This document shows positions 31,293 through 32,871 of a DNA stretch of 32,871 nt, piece by piece. Numbering within the stretch: position 1 is the first letter of the stretch; each line of letters begins with the position of its first letter. The position numbers and the translations under genes were made by a program. The stretch is from Bacteroidales bacterium. GTDB taxonomy: Bacteria > Bacteroidota > Bacteroidia > Bacteroidales > F082. The notes beneath the pieces were generated by a model. That model was not told the DNA's origin and ran no database searches. It saw only the letters and a list, made by a program, of their open reading frames with translations. The stretch covers positions 1-32,871 of the forward strand of contig WGCY01000032.1 in the NCBI GenBank assembly GCA_015493525.1, in the 5' to 3' direction.

Positions 31293-32871
31293 ATGAAAAG
31301 AACAACAATTTTATTCAGCATGCTACTGTTTTTGGCAGTAAGCGGTTATGCACAGGTAGCCATCAACACAGATGGTTCCGTCGCCGATGCGAGCGCAATA
31401 CTGGATGTGAAAAGTACGGCCAAAGGCCTTTTGCTACCGAGGATGACAATGGCACAAAGAGATGACATAAGCTCACCGGCAACCGGCCTGATAATATATC
31501 AAACCGACAACACACCCGGCTATTATTACAATACAGGGACAGCCGCATCGCCAAAATGGGTTATGTTATCCAATCAGGCCTCTGGTTGGAAAACGACGGG
31601 AAATGCCGGGACAACTTCCGGGACTAATTTCGTCGGCACTACCGATGAACAGGATTTTGACATACGCACCAACAACACATTGCGTACCCGTATCACGCAA
31701 AAAGGGCAAATAGAAACTTTTAACACAGGGCATTCTGTTTTTATTGGCGAAGGGGCAGGAAACGCCGATGATATTTCAAATAACAACAATGATGTTTTTA
31801 TCGGATACCAGGCCGGATATTCCAACACAAAAGGGGAGGACAATACAGCCAGTGGGTACCAGGCTTTGTATTCCAACACAGAAGGCAACAACAATACAGC
31901 CTATGGACGAGGGGCCTTGTATTCCAACACAAAAGGCTATAATAATACGGCCAGTGGCCGCGAAGCTTTGTATTCCAACACAGAAGGCAACAACAATACA
32001 GCCTATGGACGAGGGGCCTTGTATTCCAACACAAAAGGCTATAATAATACGGCCAGTGGCCGTGAAGCTCTGTATTCCAACACATCGGGTTATAACAATA
32101 CGGCCTGTGGGGACAGGGCCTTGCATACCAACACAGAAGGTAATGGCAATACAGCCAGCGGAAAAGAGGCGTTGTATTCCAACACAAAAGGTAATGCCAA
32201 TACAGCCTGTGGCCAAGAGACTTTGTATAACAACACAACAGGTGAAGACAATACAGCCAGTGGGTTCTGGGCCTTGTTTCACAACTCAACAGGTAGTTAT
32301 AATACAGCCAGTGGGTACGAGGCTTTGTATTCCAACACAAAAGGCGATGACAATACAGCTTGTGGTTACAAGGCTCTGAATTCCAACAGTGAAGGTGAAA
32401 ACAATACTGCCAGTGGGTACGAGGCTTTGTATTCCAACACAAAAGGCGATGACAATACAGCCAACGGAGACTATGCTTTATATAGCAATACAAAAGGTGA
32501 GGACAATACAGCCAGTGGTTACGAAGCCTTGTCCAAAAACACAGAAGGTGAAGACAATACAGCCAGTGGATACCAGGCTTTGATGGGTAACTCAACAGGT
32601 AAGTACAATACAGCCAGTGGTTATTTGGCTTTGTCCAAAAACACAACAGGATATGGCAATACAGCCTGTGGCACCGCAGCTTTGTATAGCAACACCACAG
32701 GGAAATACAATACCGCAATCGGATACAAGGCAGGGCCTAACGGAAATGATTATGATAATACCACCGCACTGGGAAACGGTGCCGAACCAGACGGATCAAA
32801 TAAAGTATTCATTGGCAATACTGACGTTACCTGGATAGGCGGGGAAGTATTTTGGAGTACCTATTCCGATA
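31293..32871 (+). CDS. Secreted protein with YadA-head-like 17-residue repeats, N-terminal part (runs off right edge)
   Basis: The frame opens at ATG 31293 (MKRTTILFSMLLFLAVSGYA, a signal peptide) and is open to the window edge, at least 526 residues. After the signal comes a Bacteroidota surface-protein start: VAINTDGSVADASAILDVKS, LLLPRMTMAQRDDI and GLIIYQTDN. From residue 184 there are seventeen 17-residue units of the form NTASGYEALYSNTKGDD, then a diverged unit (NTAIGYKAG). Such units resemble the left-handed beta-roll of YadA-type adhesin heads. In Bacteroidota they often precede a C-terminal tail-fibre chaperone domain, which would lie outside the window. Likely a surface or matrix protein; its binding partner is unknown. 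Confidence 0.85.
   Translation, partial: MKRTTILFSMLLFLAVSGYAQVAINTDGSVADASAILDVKSTAKGLLLPRMTMAQRDDISSPATGLIIYQTDNTPGYYYNTGTAASPKWVMLSNQASGWKTTGNAGTTSGTNFVGTTDEQDFDIRTNNTLRTRITQKGQIETFNTGHSVFIGEGAGNADDISNNNNDVFIGYQAGYSNTKGEDNTASGYQALYSNTEGNNNTAYGRGALYSNTKGYNNTASGREALYSNTEGNNNTAYGRGALYSNTKGYNNTASGREALYSNTSGYNNTACGDRALHTNTEGNGNTASGKEALYSNTKGNANTACGQETLYNNTTGEDNTASGFWALFHNSTGSYNTASGYEALYSNTKGDDNTACGYKALNSNSEGENNTASGYEALYSNTKGDDNTANGDYALYSNTKGEDNTASGYEALSKNTEGEDNTASGYQALMGNSTGKYNTASGYLALSKNTTGYGNTACGTAALYSNTTGKYNTAIGYKAGPNGNDYDNTTALGNGAEPDGSNKVFIGNTDVTWIGGEVFWSTYSD
31842..32708 (+). repeat. 17 tandem 51-bp coding repeats
   Basis: Units start at 31842 and every 51 bp thereafter to 32708; each encodes NTA-x-G-x-x-AL-x-x-NT-x-G-x-x. 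Units 2-3 (31893-31994) and 4-5 (31995-32096) are almost identical at the DNA level, so a two-unit, 102-bp block was duplicated recently. Other units differ mainly at the variable positions. Confidence 0.9.

Noticed and set aside
31744-32379. A 211-codon plus-strand frame with CIPTQKA repeats
   Set aside because: It is another frame of the same 51-bp repeats and overlaps the signal-peptide-bearing gene.
31842-32708. Possible CRISPR array (regular short repeats)
   Set aside because: There are no unique spacers between constant repeats, the variation falls at codon-like positions, and the whole is in frame in a secreted protein. No cas genes are nearby.
31798-32718. A 306-codon minus-strand open frame full of LYC/WLYC repeats
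   Set aside because: It is the antisense image of the 51-bp coding repeats; a period divisible by three keeps a chance frame open. It has no start context, promoter or family resemblance, and the plus-strand frame has a signal peptide.

Overview
The window reads as a chromosomal segment of a bacterium of the phylum Bacteroidota, probably a free-living or gut/sediment Bacteroidales/Marinilabiliales-type organism (genus not determinable). The signs are: most transcription units have a Bacteroidota-type -7 element (TAnnTTTG) a short way upstream; the gene set includes DUF4301, a GH3/beta-lactamase fusion, an IS4-type transposase ending in FLSCT and a 17-residue-repeat surface protein; and there are REP-like intergenic hairpins of a kind common in this phylum.

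Layout. 1-150: the tail of an IS4-type transposase. 164-1717 (-): a DUF4301 protein. 1838-4286 (-): an AT-rich two-gene type II restriction-modification cassette that looks inserted. 4417-8211 (-): a tightly coupled four-gene membrane-lipid operon (GNAT-type acyltransferase, Aur1-like PAP2 protein, CPBP membrane protein, NAD-dependent epimerase/reductase), which I suggest makes or modifies sphingolipids. 8416-8650 (+): two tRNA-Leu genes, then a terminator. 8651-11840: a repeat-rich stretch with a large secreted helical protein of unknown function flanked by two copies of a ~100-bp repeat; the second copy cuts off the start of a dipeptidase E gene. 11841-18061: housekeeping genes aroK (-), the GH3/beta-lactamase fusion (+), truA and obgE (-), and an O-methyltransferase (-).

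18308-28767 (+) is a fatty-acid beta-oxidation locus: a MarR regulator behind two GCATGC-centred palindromes, then a fused 3-hydroxyacyl-CoA dehydrogenase/enoyl-CoA hydratase (FadN type), thiolase, acyl-CoA dehydrogenase, a DUF4442 hot-dog protein and two tandem long-chain acyl-CoA synthetases. Together these cover activation of fatty acids, all four steps of the cycle and possibly thioester release. Two strong intrinsic terminators lie inside the locus and one at its end.

28972-32871: glyceraldehyde-3-phosphate dehydrogenase (+), a LuxR-type regulator whose receiver domain lacks the phosphorylation residues (-), a 550-bp AT-rich gap, and the 5' part of a secreted protein with seventeen 17-residue YadA-head-like repeats that runs off the right edge. 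The most interesting items are the candidate sphingolipid operon, the dual-palindrome MarR control of beta-oxidation, the degenerate receiver and the expanding repeat protein.
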